Source of the DNA: Coprobacillaceae bacterium UN01-12pH3A | GTDB taxonomy: Bacteria; Bacillota_I; Bacilli_A; Erysipelotrichales; Coprobacillaceae | Assembly: GCA_027676805.1 (NCBI GenBank) | Contig: JAQENU010000004.1 | Coordinates: 186,001-250,000, forward strand | DNA: 64,000 nt | Direction: 5' to 3' | Part shown: one piece after another, positions 22,685 through 34,975 of the stretch | How positions within the stretch are numbered: position 1 is the first letter of the stretch | Layout: each line of letters begins with the position of its first letter | Translations under genes and position numbers: made by a program | The notes under the pieces: generated by a model | Seen by the model: the letters and a program-made list of their open reading frames with translations, nothing else | Databases searched by the model: none | What the model was told of the DNA's origin: nothing

Positions 22685-24505
22685 ATGGGAAAATATAAAA
22701 AAGAAGCGGAGCTGCTGTTTGCGGCAGTGGGAGCAAGCGAAAATATTGAAGCATTAAGTCATTGTGTGACCCGTTTACGTTTTGAATTAAGGGATTCATC
22801 TAAGGTGAATCAAGAAACGATTGAAGCGATAGACGTGGTAAAAGGGGTTGTTTGGCAGTCGGGACAGTTTCAGATTATTATCGGAAACGATGTCTCTTTG
22901 CTTTACCAAGATTTAATGGAGCTTTATCAGCCTGTCACCTCCCCTCAGCTAAGGTCAGAAGAAAAGGTGCCTCCTTTTAAAAAAATGATGGCTAATTTGG
23001 GAGCGATTTTTTCACCTATCATTCCGGCGATTATTTGCGGCGGTTTGGTGATTGGTTTAGAAAATATCATCGACAGTATTTATTTCTTTGATCAAGGAAC
23101 GCATACCTTGGCTCAGATTTCTCCATTCTTTCTTTCATTGGCAGAACTATTGAAAATGATAGGCAATGCGGTTTTTTATTTCATGCCGATTGCGATCGTC
23201 TGGTCTATTATGAAGAAAATGAAAGGTAGCGAGATATTAGGCATTGTTTTAGGGATTACTTTGGTCTCCCCGGCTTTGCTTACATCTTATCAGTTTGGAA
23301 GCATGAAGGGGTATCCCTCTGAAGTTATTCCGGCTATTTTAGCGGGGTTTGCCCTTGTTTATTTAGAACGTTTATTTAGAAAGCTATCGCCGGAATCGAT
23401 CAGTATGCTGGTGGTTCCTTTTGGATCGCTGATCGGTGCAGTTGTACTTAGTCAGTTTATTTTAGCGCCTTTAGGCAGTCTGATTGGTGGCGGTCTGGCT
23501 GATCTACTTTATTTCCTTTTTACTTCACCACTCTCTTATCTGACAGCTGTTCTATTTGGCGGAGGCTATATGTTTTTAGTGATGACAGGCATGCATCATA
23601 TCACGACATTGCTGGATTTACAGTTTATCAGCAGCTTTGGCGGAACAATGCTTTGGCCATTGATCGCTTTAGCGAATGTTGCCCAAGGTTCTGCTGTATT
23701 AGGCATGATCTGGCTGCAAAGAAATGAAAAGAAGCATCAGGCTGTGAATGTACCTGCCTGTATTTCCTGTATGCTTGGTGTGACTGAGCCGGCTTTGTTT
23801 GGAGTGAATAAAAAATATGGCTTTCCATTTATTTGTGCAGTGATTGGGAGCAGCTGTGCGGCTTTGTTTGCTGTACATCGACAGATCATGGCAGCCTCTA
23901 TTGGGGTAGGCGGATTACCGGGGATTTTTTCTATTCTGCCTCGTTTTATTCCTTCTTACCTGATTGCACTGTTCATCGCTATGGGGATTTCGTTTATGCT
24001 CACCTTAATTACAGGAAAAGTCTGTTTAAAATCAGTTGCTTCCGCTTTCTTTGTTTCGCCGATGGAGGGGAAGCTAATACCTTTAGAGAAGGTAGAAGAT
24101 CAAGTCTTTTCTCAGCGTTTAATGGGAGATGGCTTTGCGATTGAATTAGATGGAAACGCAGTGTATGCGCCCTTTGATGGTGAAGTAGTGATGACTTACC
24201 CGACCGGTCATGCTTACGGTATTAAAAGTCAGGATGGACAAGAAGTTTTAATTCATATTGGCATGGATACGGTCGCCTTACAGGGGAAAGGATTTACTCC
24301 TTTAGTAAAAGCAGGAGATAGGATTAAACAAGGGGACAAGCTGGTAGAAGTTGATCGGGCTTATATTCTGCACCAGGGAAAATCATTGGTTTCACCGATA
24401 ATCTTTACCAATGGACAGGAAATTGCATTGAAACAAAGCGGAAAAATAAAGGCATTGCAAGAAGCGATTATTGAATTGAAAGGAGAAGAGAATGAAGAAC
24501 TTTAA
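22685..24505 (+). CDS. treP: Trehalose PTS transporter, EIIBCA fusion
   Basis: Imports and phosphorylates trehalose to trehalose-6-phosphate. The domain order is IIB at the N terminus (ALSHCVTRLRFELRD with the phospho-Cys), IIC with about ten membrane helices, and a C-terminal IIA of the glucose type (VYAPFDGEVVMTYP, EVLIHIGMDTVALQGKGF with the phospho-His). The glucose/trehalose family with IIA fused is consistent, and treC follows with a 14-bp overlap. About 606 residues. I start at the ATG at 22685 after AGGGGAGAAGCAAG; starts upstream lie inside the promoter. Confidence 0.93.
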   Translation: MGKYKKEAELLFAAVGASENIEALSHCVTRLRFELRDSSKVNQETIEAIDVVKGVVWQSGQFQIIIGNDVSLLYQDLMELYQPVTSPQLRSEEKVPPFKKMMANLGAIFSPIIPAIICGGLVIGLENIIDSIYFFDQGTHTLAQISPFFLSLAELLKMIGNAVFYFMPIAIVWSIMKKMKGSEILGIVLGITLVSPALLTSYQFGSMKGYPSEVIPAILAGFALVYLERLFRKLSPESISMLVVPFGSLIGAVVLSQFILAPLGSLIGGGLADLLYFLFTSPLSYLTAVLFGGGYMFLVMTGMHHITTLLDLQFISSFGGTMLWPLIALANVAQGSAVLGMIWLQRNEKKHQAVNVPACISCMLGVTEPALFGVNKKYGFPFICAVIGSSCAALFAVHRQIMAASIGVGGLPGIFSILPRFIPSYLIALFIAMGISFMLTLITGKVCLKSVASAFFVSPMEGKLIPLEKVEDQVFSQRLMGDGFAIELDGNAVYAPFDGEVVMTYPTGHAYGIKSQDGQEVLIHIGMDTVALQGKGFTPLVKAGDRIKQGDKLVEVDRAYILHQGKSLVSPIIFTNGQEIALKQSGKIKALQEAIIELKGEENEEL

Positions 24506-26132
24506 AGATAAAGTGATCTATCAGATTTATCCTAAATCATTTAATGATACGAATCATGATGGTATCGGGGATCTAAATGGGGTGACTGAAAAATTAGACT
24601 ATTTAAAGAAGCTGGGAGTAGATATGCTGTGGCTGACGCCTTTCTTTGTCTCACCACAGAATGATAACGGTTATGACGTCGCTAATTATTATGAGATTGA
24701 TCCGATTTACGGTACCCTCGATGATTTAAAACGATTGATTAAAGAAGCTGAAAAAAGAGAGATCGGACTTATGTTGGATATGGTCTTTAATCATACATCT
24801 ACCCATCATGAGTGGTTTAGAAAAGCGATGGAGGGAGATCCTTACTATAAAGATTTTTATTTTTTCAAAAAAGGACGAAATCATCAGCCACCCACAAATT
24901 GGGAGTCAAAATTTGGCGGAAATGCTTGGGAATATGTAGAAGCATTCGATGAATATTATTTGCATTTGTATGATGTCACACAGGCGGATCTTAACTGGGA
25001 AAATCCGAATGTGGTAAAAGAAATGGCAAAGATTGTGAATTACTGGCTGGATATGGGGATTACCGGATTCCGCTTTGACGTTATTAATCTCATCAGCAAG
25101 GAAAGCTTTGAAGATGATTTTGAAGGCGTAGGAAAACGTTTTTATACCGATTGTAAGAAAGTTAACGATTATTTAAGGGAATTGAATGAACGCTCATTTG
25201 GCCGCTGTGAGGATACGATTACCGTCGGGGAAATGTCAGCAACTACAATCGAAAACTGCATACGCTACAGTAAACCTGAAAATCATGAGTTAGATATGAC
25301 CTTTAACTTTCATCATTTAAAAGTGGATTATTTAAATAAAGAGAAATGGACGTTAATGCCATTTGATTTCATGGAATTAAAGCAGCTGTTTAATAAATGG
25401 CAGACTGGCATGCAGGATGGAGGCGGATGGAACGCTTTGTTTTGGTGCTGTCATGATCAGCCGCGCATTGTCTCTCGTTTTGGCAACGATCAGGAGTATC
25501 ATCGTGAATCTGCAAAGATGTTGGCAACAGCTATGCATATGATGCGTGGAACACCTTATATCTATCAGGGAGAAGAGCTTGGCATGACAAATGCTTATTT
25601 CACAGATTTAACACAATACCGCGATATTGAAAGCATTAATCATTTTCATATCCTTAAAAATCAAGGATTAAAAGAGGAAGAGATTTATGCTATACTGCAA
25701 TCAAAATCCCGCGATAATGCAAGAACCCCCATGCAATGGGATAATACGTTGAACGCAGGATTTAGTGATCAGACACCATGGATTCAAGTAAATCCCAATT
25801 ATCTGCATATTAATGCAGAAGCAGCTTTGCAGGATCAAGATTCCATCTTTTACCATTACGCTAAATTAATTCAGCTAAGAAAACACTATCCTGTGATTCA
25901 AGACGGATTGTATGAGCCAATGTTAGAAGAATCTGAGCAGGTCTTTGCTTACCAACGCCGCCTTGGAACGGAATCTATGCTGGTAATGAATAATTTTTAT
26001 GACAAGGAAGCGAGGATACATTTAGAGGATATCGACGGCTATCAGCTATTGTTAAGCAATTATCCTGTGCAGCAGCTAAATAAAGAATTTACGCTTCGTC
26101 CTTATGAATCTTGTGTTTATTATCGAAAATAG
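24492..26132 (+). CDS. treC: Trehalose-6-phosphate hydrolase (GH13)
   Basis: Cuts trehalose-6-phosphate into glucose and glucose-6-phosphate. A glycoside hydrolase 13 alpha-amylase-type enzyme: VIYQIYPKSFNDTNHDGIGDLNG, MLDMVFNHTS, GFRFDVINLISK with the nucleophile Asp, VGEMSATT with the acid Glu, and WCCHDQPRIVSRFGND. 546 residues is normal. The overlap with treP and the AAAGGAGAAGAGA ribosome site in its end suggest coupled translation. A small terminator-like stem follows at 26133-26157. Confidence 0.94.
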   Translation: MKNFKDKVIYQIYPKSFNDTNHDGIGDLNGVTEKLDYLKKLGVDMLWLTPFFVSPQNDNGYDVANYYEIDPIYGTLDDLKRLIKEAEKREIGLMLDMVFNHTSTHHEWFRKAMEGDPYYKDFYFFKKGRNHQPPTNWESKFGGNAWEYVEAFDEYYLHLYDVTQADLNWENPNVVKEMAKIVNYWLDMGITGFRFDVINLISKESFEDDFEGVGKRFYTDCKKVNDYLRELNERSFGRCEDTITVGEMSATTIENCIRYSKPENHELDMTFNFHHLKVDYLNKEKWTLMPFDFMELKQLFNKWQTGMQDGGGWNALFWCCHDQPRIVSRFGNDQEYHRESAKMLATAMHMMRGTPYIYQGEELGMTNAYFTDLTQYRDIESINHFHILKNQGLKEEEIYAILQSKSRDNARTPMQWDNTLNAGFSDQTPWIQVNPNYLHINAEAALQDQDSIFYHYAKLIQLRKHYPVIQDGLYEPMLEESEQVFAYQRRLGTESMLVMNNFYDKEARIHLEDIDGYQLLLSNYPVQQLNKEFTLRPYESCVYYRK

Positions 26133-26157
26133 GTGATCTTTGATCATCTTCTTTTTA
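26133..26157 (+). terminator. Probable terminator of the trehalose operon
   Basis: GTGATC/GATCAT arms around TTT and a T-rich tail, directly after the treC stop. Confidence 0.6.
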
Positions 26158-26192
26158 TTTTATCGTGTATACTTAAGAAAGGAGGGATGCCT

Positions 26193-26663
26193 ATGAAAAT
26201 AAGAAACTATCAGCCATCAGATACTTTTACGACCCTGCAGTTATTTTATGATACGGTTCATACAGTCAACTGCCGTGATTATACAAAGGAACAGCTCGAT
26301 GTATGGGCACCTAAAGAAAGAGATTCGATTCAATGGAACGCATCTTTTCTTGAACACTACAGTTTAATTGTTGAAGAAGAGGGGCAGGTGATCGGATTTG
26401 GCGATATTGATGCTTCGGGTTATCTCGATCGATTTTATATACATGCGTCCTTTCAGGGGAAAGGTGCCGGCAGACTTCTATTAGAAGCATTGGAGGCTTA
26501 TGTAGCAGAAGATCAGGATATTGTGACGCATGCATCGATTACGGCTAAACCGTTTTTTATAAGAATGGGATATGTGGCCGATCATGCACAAATTGTAGAA
26601 AAAGCTGGAGTTCAGATGAAAAATTATGTGATGGTAAAAAGACGACAATCTCATGAAAGATAA
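26193..26663 (+). CDS. GNAT-family N-acetyltransferase
   Basis: A single GNAT domain of about 156 residues. VEEEGQVIGFGDIDASGYLDRFYIHASFQGKGAGRLLLEALE contains the acetyl-CoA binding loop QGKGAG, and ASITAKPFFIRMGY is the C-terminal strand and helix. It resembles YafP-like acetyltransferases. Substrate unknown. I start at the ATG at 26193, 7 nt after AAGGAGG. It stands between the trehalose operon and the T-box leader. Confidence 0.85.
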   Translation: MKIRNYQPSDTFTTLQLFYDTVHTVNCRDYTKEQLDVWAPKERDSIQWNASFLEHYSLIVEEEGQVIGFGDIDASGYLDRFYIHASFQGKGAGRLLLEALEAYVAEDQDIVTHASITAKPFFIRMGYVADHAQIVEKAGVQMKNYVMVKRRQSHER

Positions 26664-26746
26664 TCCCCTTTATTAAACAAATTTATGCAATTTTATATTA
26701 TTACTAAATTAATAAAAAATTTTTTTAAATAATATAATGAAAGGGG

Positions 26747-26775
26747 TTGACTTTTCAACGAAAAACAGGTAATAT
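26747..26775 (+). promoter_or_regulatory. Promoter of the ilv-leu operon
   Basis: TTGACT (26747-26752), 17-bp spacer, TAATAT (26770-26775), just upstream of the T-box leader. Confidence 0.7.
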
Positions 26776-26784
26776 CATGTCAAC

Positions 26785-27078
26785 AAAACAAATGCGATGA
26801 ATGGAAATAGTAGATGATGAACATAGCATAGAGAGATTCTGGTTGGTGTAAAGAATCCTATGTGATTAATCGAACTCGTCCACGAGTAGAGCACTAAACG
26901 CCATAGGCAAGTAAGCTGCTACGGTCCCTGCACCCGTTATCGTGCTAGAGTATATCCTGATTTATTCAGCGTACTTGATAAGGTTAATATGGTGACATAT
27001 TAATAAATTGAGGTGGAACCACGGAAGCATACAACTCTCGTCCTCTAATCTTTAAGATTAGTGCGAGAGTTTTTATTT
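26785..27078 (+). promoter_or_regulatory. T-box riboswitch leader of the ilv-leu operon
   Basis: tRNA-sensing leader. Stem I signatures are visible: AGTAGATGATGAAC, AGAGAGATTC, GGTTGGTG, then the 3' side of the specifier loop with ATC (26869-26871) directly before GAAC. The T-box sequence AGGTGGAACCACGG is at 27011-27024. The terminator pairs AACTCTCG (27033-27040) with CGAGAGTT (27064-27071), followed by Ts. The codon before GAAC is ATC, so uncharged tRNA-Ile is the likely signal, though a Leu reading (CTC just after) cannot be excluded by eye. It should allow readthrough when the branched-chain amino acid is scarce. Confidence 0.93.
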
Positions 27079-27100
27079 TATATGGAGGAAGGGCGAAACA

Positions 27101-28780
27101 ATGATGAACTATAAAAAATACAAAAAATTTGAAACCGTGAAATTGACAGACCGTACATGGCCGGATAATGAAATCACCAAAGCACCGATCTGGTGCAGTG
27201 TCGATCTAAGAGATGGCAATCAGGCATTAATTACCCCAATGAACATTGAAGAAAAAATTGAGATGTTTCAAATGTTGGTGGATATGGGATTTAAAGAAAT
27301 TGAAGTGGGATTTCCTTCTTCATCACAGATTGAATATGACTTCTTGAGAGCTTTGATCGATCGCCAGCTGATCCCGGATGACGTGATTGTTCAAGTCTTG
27401 ACACAGGCAAGAGAACATTTGATCAGACGTACCTTTGAATCCTTGAAGGGATTGAAAAAAGCAATCGTGCATATCTACAATTCGACTTCAGTATTGCAGC
27501 GTGACGTTGTGTTTGGAATGGATAAGGAGCAGATCAAGCAGATTGCAGTAGAAGGAACTCGCTTAGTTAAAAGCTTAACGTCAGAGTTTGACGGTGAAGT
27601 CATCTTGGAATATTCGCCGGAAAGCTTTACAGGAACAGAAATGGATTATGCAGTCGAAATCTGTGATGCGGTTATGGATGAATGGGAAGCAACAGACAAT
27701 AAAAAGGTGATCATCAATCTTCCTTCAACAGTAGAAATGAATACACCAAATGTCTATGCCGATCAAATTGAATATTGCTGCAGAAACTTCAAAAATCGTA
27801 ATCGTGTGATCGTCAGTGTTCATCCGCACAATGACCGCGGATGCGGCGTTGCTTCTGCCGAATTGGCACTCTTAGCCGGAGCCGATCGTGTGGAAGGGAC
27901 TTTGTTTGGAAACGGAGAAAGAACCGGTAATGTGGATATTATCAATGTCGCAATGAATATGTTTACTCATGGCATTGATCCTAAATTAAATATGTCAGAC
28001 ATGAATGCGATTAAAGGTGTTTACGAACGTGTAACTAAAATGGAAGTCGAACCAAGACATCCCTATGCCGGACAGCTTGTCTTTACCGCTTTCTCAGGCA
28101 GCCATCAAGACGCCATTAATAAGGGAATGCGGGCTTACCATGAAAGAAATACCGGTACTTGGGAAGTGCCTTATCTGCCGATTGATCCGGCGGATCTGAA
28201 TCGTCAGTATGAACCGATCGTGCGTATTAACTCTCAATCCGGAAAAGGCGGAGTTGCCTTTGTGATGGATACGACCTACGGCTTTAGACTGCCAAAGGCA
28301 ATGCAGCAGGATTTCTCTAAATGCATTCAAAAGATTACCGAAGCAGAGGGGGAAATCACACCGGAAAGAATCTATCAGGCATTCGATGACGAATATTTAA
28401 AGAAAGAGACACCGTATGCTTTTGTAAGATACCGCATTGAAGATCATCATGATACAACAAATGAAAATCCTATTAAAGTAGAAATCACCTTGATGGATCA
28501 TGGACATGAAAAAACAATTGTCGGGCATGGAAACGGACCCATCGATTCGGTTAAAAATGCCTTAGATCAAAATGGTTATATTGAAACAGAATTGATCGAT
28601 TATCAAGAACATGCTTTAGCTTCCGGTTCAAGTGCCAAAGCGGCAGCGTACGTTCAGTTAAAAGAATCCGCAAGCGGCATCTGTGAATTTGGTGCAGGGG
28701 TTGATCCGAATATTAATATCGCTTCGATCAAAGCCATCTTCTCAGCAATGAATCGTATAGATGAAAAAATGAAAAAGTAG
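27101..28780 (+). CDS. leuA: 2-isopropylmalate synthase
   Basis: Condenses acetyl-CoA with 2-oxoisovalerate, the first leucine-specific step. The HMGL-like TIM barrel is visible (WCSVDLRDGNQALITPM, GFKEIEVGFPSSSQ, VSVHPHNDRGCGVASAELALLAGADRVEGTLFGNGERTGN) and is followed by the C-terminal LeuA regulatory (allosteric) domain from about residue 430, ending ASIKAIFSAMNRI. At 559 residues and with this N terminus it is the longer, actinobacterial-type form rather than the E. coli type. First gene of the operon, 23 bp after the T-box terminator. Confidence 0.95.
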   Translation: MMNYKKYKKFETVKLTDRTWPDNEITKAPIWCSVDLRDGNQALITPMNIEEKIEMFQMLVDMGFKEIEVGFPSSSQIEYDFLRALIDRQLIPDDVIVQVLTQAREHLIRRTFESLKGLKKAIVHIYNSTSVLQRDVVFGMDKEQIKQIAVEGTRLVKSLTSEFDGEVILEYSPESFTGTEMDYAVEICDAVMDEWEATDNKKVIINLPSTVEMNTPNVYADQIEYCCRNFKNRNRVIVSVHPHNDRGCGVASAELALLAGADRVEGTLFGNGERTGNVDIINVAMNMFTHGIDPKLNMSDMNAIKGVYERVTKMEVEPRHPYAGQLVFTAFSGSHQDAINKGMRAYHERNTGTWEVPYLPIDPADLNRQYEPIVRINSQSGKGGVAFVMDTTYGFRLPKAMQQDFSKCIQKITEAEGEITPERIYQAFDDEYLKKETPYAFVRYRIEDHHDTTNENPIKVEITLMDHGHEKTIVGHGNGPIDSVKNALDQNGYIETELIDYQEHALASGSSAKAAAYVQLKESASGICEFGAGVDPNINIASIKAIFSAMNRIDEKMKK

Positions 28781-28788
28781 GTGAAACA

Positions 28789-30320
<1,532 letters not shown>

Positions 30321-30384
30321 ACGAAATACATCGCATTTAATGCGATGCTAGTAATGAGTAGCCGTTACTCATTAGTAGCTTCGT
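30321..30384 (+). other. Three-way-junction RNA structure between ilvC and leuC
   Basis: ACGAA (30321-30325) can pair with TTCGT (30380-30384), closing two perfect hairpins: ATCGCA...TGCGAT (30330-30346) and TAATGAGTA with TACTCATTA (30352-30374). It has no T-run, so it is not a simple terminator. It may set mRNA processing or stability between operon halves. Confidence 0.55.
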
Positions 30385-30411
30385 CATTTAAACAATAGGG
30401 AGGATACAACA

Positions 30412-31677
30412 ATGGCAATGACAATGACACAAAAGATCTTGGCAGCACATGCCGGATTAAAAGAAGTAACAGCCGGACAGCTGATTGAAGCAAAACTGGA
30501 TATCGTAATGGCAAATGATATTACCGGTCCAATGGCTAAACCGATCTTTGAAGAAATGGGATCAAAGGTTTTTGATAAGGATAAGGTGGTAATTGTACCG
30601 GACCATTTTACACCGGCTAAAGATATTAAATCTGCCGAAAATGCAAAAGTAATGAGAGAATTTGCCTGTGAACAGTGCTTAACCCATTACTATGAAATCG
30701 GACGCATGGGAATCGAACATGCCTTACTGCCGGAAAAAGGATTGGTTGTCGCTGGGGAATGCGTCATCGGCGCTGACAGTCATACATGTACTTATGGTGC
30801 TTTGGGAGCTTTTTCTACCGGGGTTGGCAGTACGGATATAGCGACAGGGATGGCGATCGGAGAATTATGGTTCAAGGTTCCATCTGCCATTAAATTTAAT
30901 TTAGTAGGCAAGCTTCCGCCTCATGTCAGTGGGAAAGATGTTATTTTGCATATTATCGGGATGATCGGAGTAGATGGAGCGTTATATAAATCAATGGAAT
31001 TTGTCGGAGAAGGGGTTTCTTCACTTACTATGGATGATCGTTTTACGATTTCCAACATGGCAATCGAAGCTGGGGGCAAAAACGGAATCTTTATCGTTGA
31101 TGATCAATCGAGAGACTACATGGCAGAACATTCCACAAAAACCTATACCGAATACGCACCGGATGAAGATGCTGTGTATGATGAAGAATATACCATCGAT
31201 CTATCAGAGATTCGTCCAACGATTGCATTCCCGCATTTACCAGGAAACGCTAAAACGATTGATGAAGTACATGCGATGGAACCCATCAAGATTGATCAGG
31301 TTGTCATTGGTTCTTGTACAAACGGACGTATGAACGATATGCGTGAAGCGGCCGCTATCTTAAAGGGGCATAAAGTTGCGGATCATGTCAGAGTAATGGT
31401 GATTCCGGCAACACAAAAAATTTATCTGCAATGTATCACCGAAGGCTTGGCAGAAATCTTTGTCGAAAGCGGATGTACATTTAATACACCAAGCTGCGGA
31501 CCTTGCATGGGCGGACATATGGGAGTATTAGCCGCCGGAGAAAAATGTGTCTCAACGACAAATCGTAACTTTGTAGGACGTATGGGACATGTGGATTCAA
31601 AAGTATACCTTGCTTCACCAGCAGTAGCCGCTGCCAGCGCTATTAAAGGTGTCATAGCATGCGTGGAAGACATTTAA
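30412..31677 (+). CDS. leuC: 3-isopropylmalate dehydratase large subunit
   Basis: The aconitase-fold subunit that isomerises 2- to 3-isopropylmalate with LeuD. [4Fe-4S] ligand motifs VIGSCTNGR and [14 protein letters not shown] are present, as are DHFTPAKD and [23 protein letters not shown]. 421 residues is the short, HacA-like/bacterial type-2 form. The ATG follows AGGGAGGATACAACA. Confidence 0.95.
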   Translation: MAMTMTQKILAAHAGLKEVTAGQLIEAKLDIVMANDITGPMAKPIFEEMGSKVFDKDKVVIVPDHFTPAKDIKSAENAKVMREFACEQCLTHYYEIGRMGIEHALLPEKGLVVAGECVIGADSHTCTYGALGAFSTGVGSTDIATGMAIGELWFKVPSAIKFNLVGKLPPHVSGKDVILHIIGMIGVDGALYKSMEFVGEGVSSLTMDDRFTISNMAIEAGGKNGIFIVDDQSRDYMAEHSTKTYTEYAPDEDAVYDEEYTIDLSEIRPTIAFPHLPGNAKTIDEVHAMEPIKIDQVVIGSCTNGRMNDMREAAAILKGHKVADHVRVMVIPATQKIYLQCITEGLAEIFVESGCTFNTPSCGPCMGGHMGVLAAGEKCVSTTNRNFVGRMGHVDSKVYLASPAVAAASAIKGVIACVEDI

Positions 31678-31689
31678 AGGAGGAACATT

Positions 31690-32190
31690 ATGAAAGCATT
31701 AGGAAAAGTATTCAAATATGGGGATAACGTAGATACAGATGTCATTATCCCGGCACGTTATTTAAATTCATTTGATCCTCGAGATCTGGCTGCCCACTGC
31801 ATGGAAGATATTGATAAAGAATTTGTGAATAAAGTGAAGCCCGGAGACATTATTGTCGGCGGAAAAAACTTTGGCTGCGGTTCTTCCCGTGAACATGCAC
31901 CACTGGCAATCAAAACGTGTGGCGTAAGCTGTGTTATCGCCAAATCATTTGCCCGTATTTTCTATCGTAATTCAATCAATATTGGATTTCCAATCTTAGA
32001 ATGCGAGGAAGCAGCTGATGATATTGATGAAGGAAATGAAGTTGAAATCGACTATGCAACAGGAATTATTTATAATAAAACAAAAGATAAACATTATCAG
32101 GCTCAGCCTTTCCCGCCTTTCTTACAAAAGATGATTGAACTGGACGGATTAGTAAATTATGTGAACTCAAAAAAGAAGGAGGCGCAATAA
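31690..32190 (+). CDS. leuD: 3-isopropylmalate dehydratase small subunit
   Basis: The swivelling aconitase domain that works with Leu[14 protein letters not shown] and [19 protein letters not shown] are diagnostic. 166 residues, matching the short LeuC type. 12 bp after leuC, and its stop overlaps the start of leuB by one base. Confidence 0.95.
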   Translation: MKALGKVFKYGDNVDTDVIIPARYLNSFDPRDLAAHCMEDIDKEFVNKVKPGDIIVGGKNFGCGSSREHAPLAIKTCGVSCVIAKSFARIFYRNSINIGFPILECEEAADDIDEGNEVEIDYATGIIYNKTKDKHYQAQPFPPFLQKMIELDGLVNYVNSKKKEAQ

Positions 32191-33272
32191 TGACTTATCA
32201 GATTACAGTGATTAAAGGGGACGGGATTGGTCCCGAAATCGTAGATGAAACAATCAAGGTTTTAGATGCAGTTGGTGAAAAGTACGGACATCAATTTAAT
32301 TATGAACGTGTCTTGATGGGGGGAGAATCCATTGATGCCTATGGTGTCCCTATCACCGATGAAGCGATTGCCATCGCTAAAAAAAGTGATGCTGTTCTTT
32401 TAGGGGCGATTGGCGGTGATACGACAACATCACCTTGGTATCAGTTAGCACCTAATCTTCGCCCGGAAGCCGGACTTTTAAAAATAAGAAAAGAGCTTGG
32501 TTTATTCGCAAACTTAAGACCGGCTTATCTTTATGAAGAGTTAAAAGGGGCATGCCCGTTAAAAGAAGACATCACAAAGGGTGGCTTCGATATGATGATT
32601 ATGCGTGAATTAACCGGTGGTATCTATTTTGGAGATCGTAAAACAGAAGAAGTGAACGGAGTTATGAAAGCTACCGACATCTTGACTTATGATGAAAATG
32701 AGATTCGCAGAATCGCAAAATGGGGATTTGATATCGCTATGAAGCGCAGAAAATCAGTTATCAGTGTAGATAAAGCGAACGTTTTGGATTCATCAAGATT
32801 ATGGCGTAAAGTAGTGGAAGAAGTGGCAAAGGATTATCCGGAAGTCAAATTAGAACATATGCTGGTAGACAACTGTGCTATGCAGCTGGTTCGTGATCCA
32901 AAGCAGTTTGATGTCATCTTAACAGAAAACATGTTTGGTGATATTTTGTCTGATGAAGCCAGCATGGTAACAGGATCCATCGGCATGCTGTCAAGTGCTT
33001 CGTTAGCGGAAGGAAAATTCGGTTTATATGAACCAAGCCATGGGTCTGCACCGGATATTGCCGGAACCGGAAAAGCCAATCCAATTGCGACCATCTTATC
33101 TGCAGCAATGATGCTTCGCTATTCTTTTGATTTAGATGAAGAAGCAGCAAAGATCGAAGCAGCTGTCGGACAAGTATTAAAAGAAGGTTATCGTACAAGC
33201 GATATTTACGAAGAAGGAACAAAGAAAGTAACAACAAGCCAAATGGGTACATTGATTGCCCAGAGAGTATAA
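32190..33272 (+). CDS. leuB: 3-isopropylmalate dehydrogenase
   Basis: NAD-dependent oxidative decarboxylation of 3-isopropylmalate to 2-oxoisocaproate. Motifs: [82 protein letters not shown] and [18 protein letters not shown]. 360 residues is normal. The ribosome site GGAGG lies in the end of leuD. Confidence 0.96.
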   Translation: MTYQITVIKGDGIGPEIVDETIKVLDAVGEKYGHQFNYERVLMGGESIDAYGVPITDEAIAIAKKSDAVLLGAIGGDTTTSPWYQLAPNLRPEAGLLKIRKELGLFANLRPAYLYEELKGACPLKEDITKGGFDMMIMRELTGGIYFGDRKTEEVNGVMKATDILTYDENEIRRIAKWGFDIAMKRRKSVISVDKANVLDSSRLWRKVVEEVAKDYPEVKLEHMLVDNCAMQLVRDPKQFDVILTENMFGDILSDEASMVTGSIGMLSSASLAEGKFGLYEPSHGSAPDIAGTGKANPIATILSAAMMLRYSFDLDEEAAKIEAAVGQVLKEGYRTSDIYEEGTKKVTTSQMGTLIAQRV

Positions 33273-33286
33273 GAGGGGGAACAAGG

Positions 33287-34963
33287 ATGAAAAGTGATAA
33301 CGCAAAAAGCGGTGTAGAGCGTGCACCACACCGTTCATTATATAATGCTTTAGGGTATACCGAAGAAGAATTAGCACGTCCATTAATCGGTGTTGTCAAT
33401 TCTTATAATGAAATTGTACCCGGACATATGAATCTTGATAAAATTGCGGAAGCCGTTAAAAAAGGGATCTATTTAGCCGGAGGAACACCGGTAGAAATTC
33501 CCGCTATCGCAGTTTGTGATGGAATTTCAATGGGACATGTGGGAATGAAATATTCATTAGCGACTCGAGAATTAATTGCCGATTCCACAGAAGCGATGGC
33601 GATTGCCCATCAATTTGACGGATTGGTTATGATTCCTAACTGTGATAAGAATGTTCCGGGATTATTGATGGCGGCAGCTCGTGTCAATATTCCGACAATC
33701 TTTGTCAGCGGCGGACCAATGTTAGCGGGGAAAGCCTTGGACGGTAAACGTACTTGCTTATCATCCTTGTTTGAAGCAGTCGGACAGTTTAATGCCGGAA
33801 AAATGACAGCGGAAAAATTAAAAGAATTTGAAAACAAAGCCTGTCCTACCTGCGGTTCTTGTTCTGGGATGTACACCGCTAACTCAATGAACTGCCTGAC
33901 AGAAGTGTTAGGGATGGGATTAAAAGGAAACGGAACAATCCCGGCGGTTTACTCTGAAAGAATCCGTTTAGCTAAACATGCCGGAATGCAGATCATGGAG
34001 CTTGTGAAAAAAGATATCAAGCCAAAAGATATTATGAATGAAAAAGCCTTCATGAATGCATTAGCTGTGGATATGGCTTTAGGATGTTCAACGAACTCTA
34101 TGCTGCATCTTCCTGCCATCGCTTATGAGGCAGGGGTAGAACTGGATTTGGAAGTAGCGAATCAAGTTAGTTTAAGGGTACCTAATCTATGTCATTTAGC
34201 ACCGGCAGGAGACACTTTTATTGAAGATTTAAATGATGCCGGCGGAATCTACGCAGTCATGAATGAATTAAATAAGATCGGTGTTTTGAATACGGATATC
34301 ATCACCTGCACTACAAAAACAGTAGCGGAAAATATCGAGGGATGCATTAACCTGGATCCAACGATTATTCGTCCGGTAGATCAGCCTTATTCAAAAACTG
34401 GTGGTATCGCTGTTTTAAAAGGAAATCTGGCAAAAGACGGAGCAGTAGTGAAACAATCTGCTGTCGCTAAAGAAATGCTTGTGCATACAGGACCAGCCAG
34501 AGTGTTTAACTCTGAAGAAGAAGCGATCGAAGCCATTCGTTCAAATAAAATTGTCAAAGGTGATGTGGTGGTGATCCGCTATGAAGGACCTAAAGGCGGA
34601 CCGGGAATGCGTGAAATGCTTTCACCAACATCTGAGATCGCCGGAATGGGCTTAGATAAAGATGTTGCTTTAATTACAGACGGACGTTTCTCTGGGGCAA
34701 CCCGCGGAGCATCCATCGGACACATCTCACCAGAAGCTGCAGTTGGCGGAACAATTGCTTTTGTTGAAGAGGGGGATATGATTCATATCGATATTCCAAA
34801 TCATATTTTAGAAGTACAAATCAGTGATGAAGAACTAGAAGCACGTAAAGTGGGATGGAAACCAAAAACACCATCGATTACAACGGGTTACTTGAAACGT
34901 TATGCCGCTTTAGTCACTTCAGCTAATACAGGAGCTGTATTAAAAGTACCAGAAGAAAAGTAA
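33287..34963 (+). CDS. ilvD: Dihydroxy-acid dehydratase
   Basis: Fe-S enzyme that dehydrates dihydroxy acids to 2-oxo acids for Ile and Val. Cluster cysteines are in NCDKNVPG and [18 protein letters not shown]; other markers are [11 protein letters not shown] and GRFSGATRG. 558 residues, full length. The ATG follows AGAGGGGGAACAAGG, 14 bp after leuB. Confidence 0.96.
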   Translation: MKSDNAKSGVERAPHRSLYNALGYTEEELARPLIGVVNSYNEIVPGHMNLDKIAEAVKKGIYLAGGTPVEIPAIAVCDGISMGHVGMKYSLATRELIADSTEAMAIAHQFDGLVMIPNCDKNVPGLLMAAARVNIPTIFVSGGPMLAGKALDGKRTCLSSLFEAVGQFNAGKMTAEKLKEFENKACPTCGSCSGMYTANSMNCLTEVLGMGLKGNGTIPAVYSERIRLAKHAGMQIMELVKKDIKPKDIMNEKAFMNALAVDMALGCSTNSMLHLPAIAYEAGVELDLEVANQVSLRVPNLCHLAPAGDTFIEDLNDAGGIYAVMNELNKIGVLNTDIITCTTKTVAENIEGCINLDPTIIRPVDQPYSKTGGIAVLKGNLAKDGAVVKQSAVAKEMLVHTGPARVFNSEEEAIEAIRSNKIVKGDVVVIRYEGPKGGPGMREMLSPTSEIAGMGLDKDVALITDGRFSGATRGASIGHISPEAAVGGTIAFVEEGDMIHIDIPNHILEVQISDEELEARKVGWKPKTPSITTGYLKRYAALVTSANTGAVLKVPEEK

Positions 34964-34975
34964 GGGGGAATAAAT

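Noticed and set aside
32914..33399. 161-codon minus-strand ORF across the leuB-ilvD junction
   Set aside because: It is antisense to two well-supported genes and has no ribosome site or domain.
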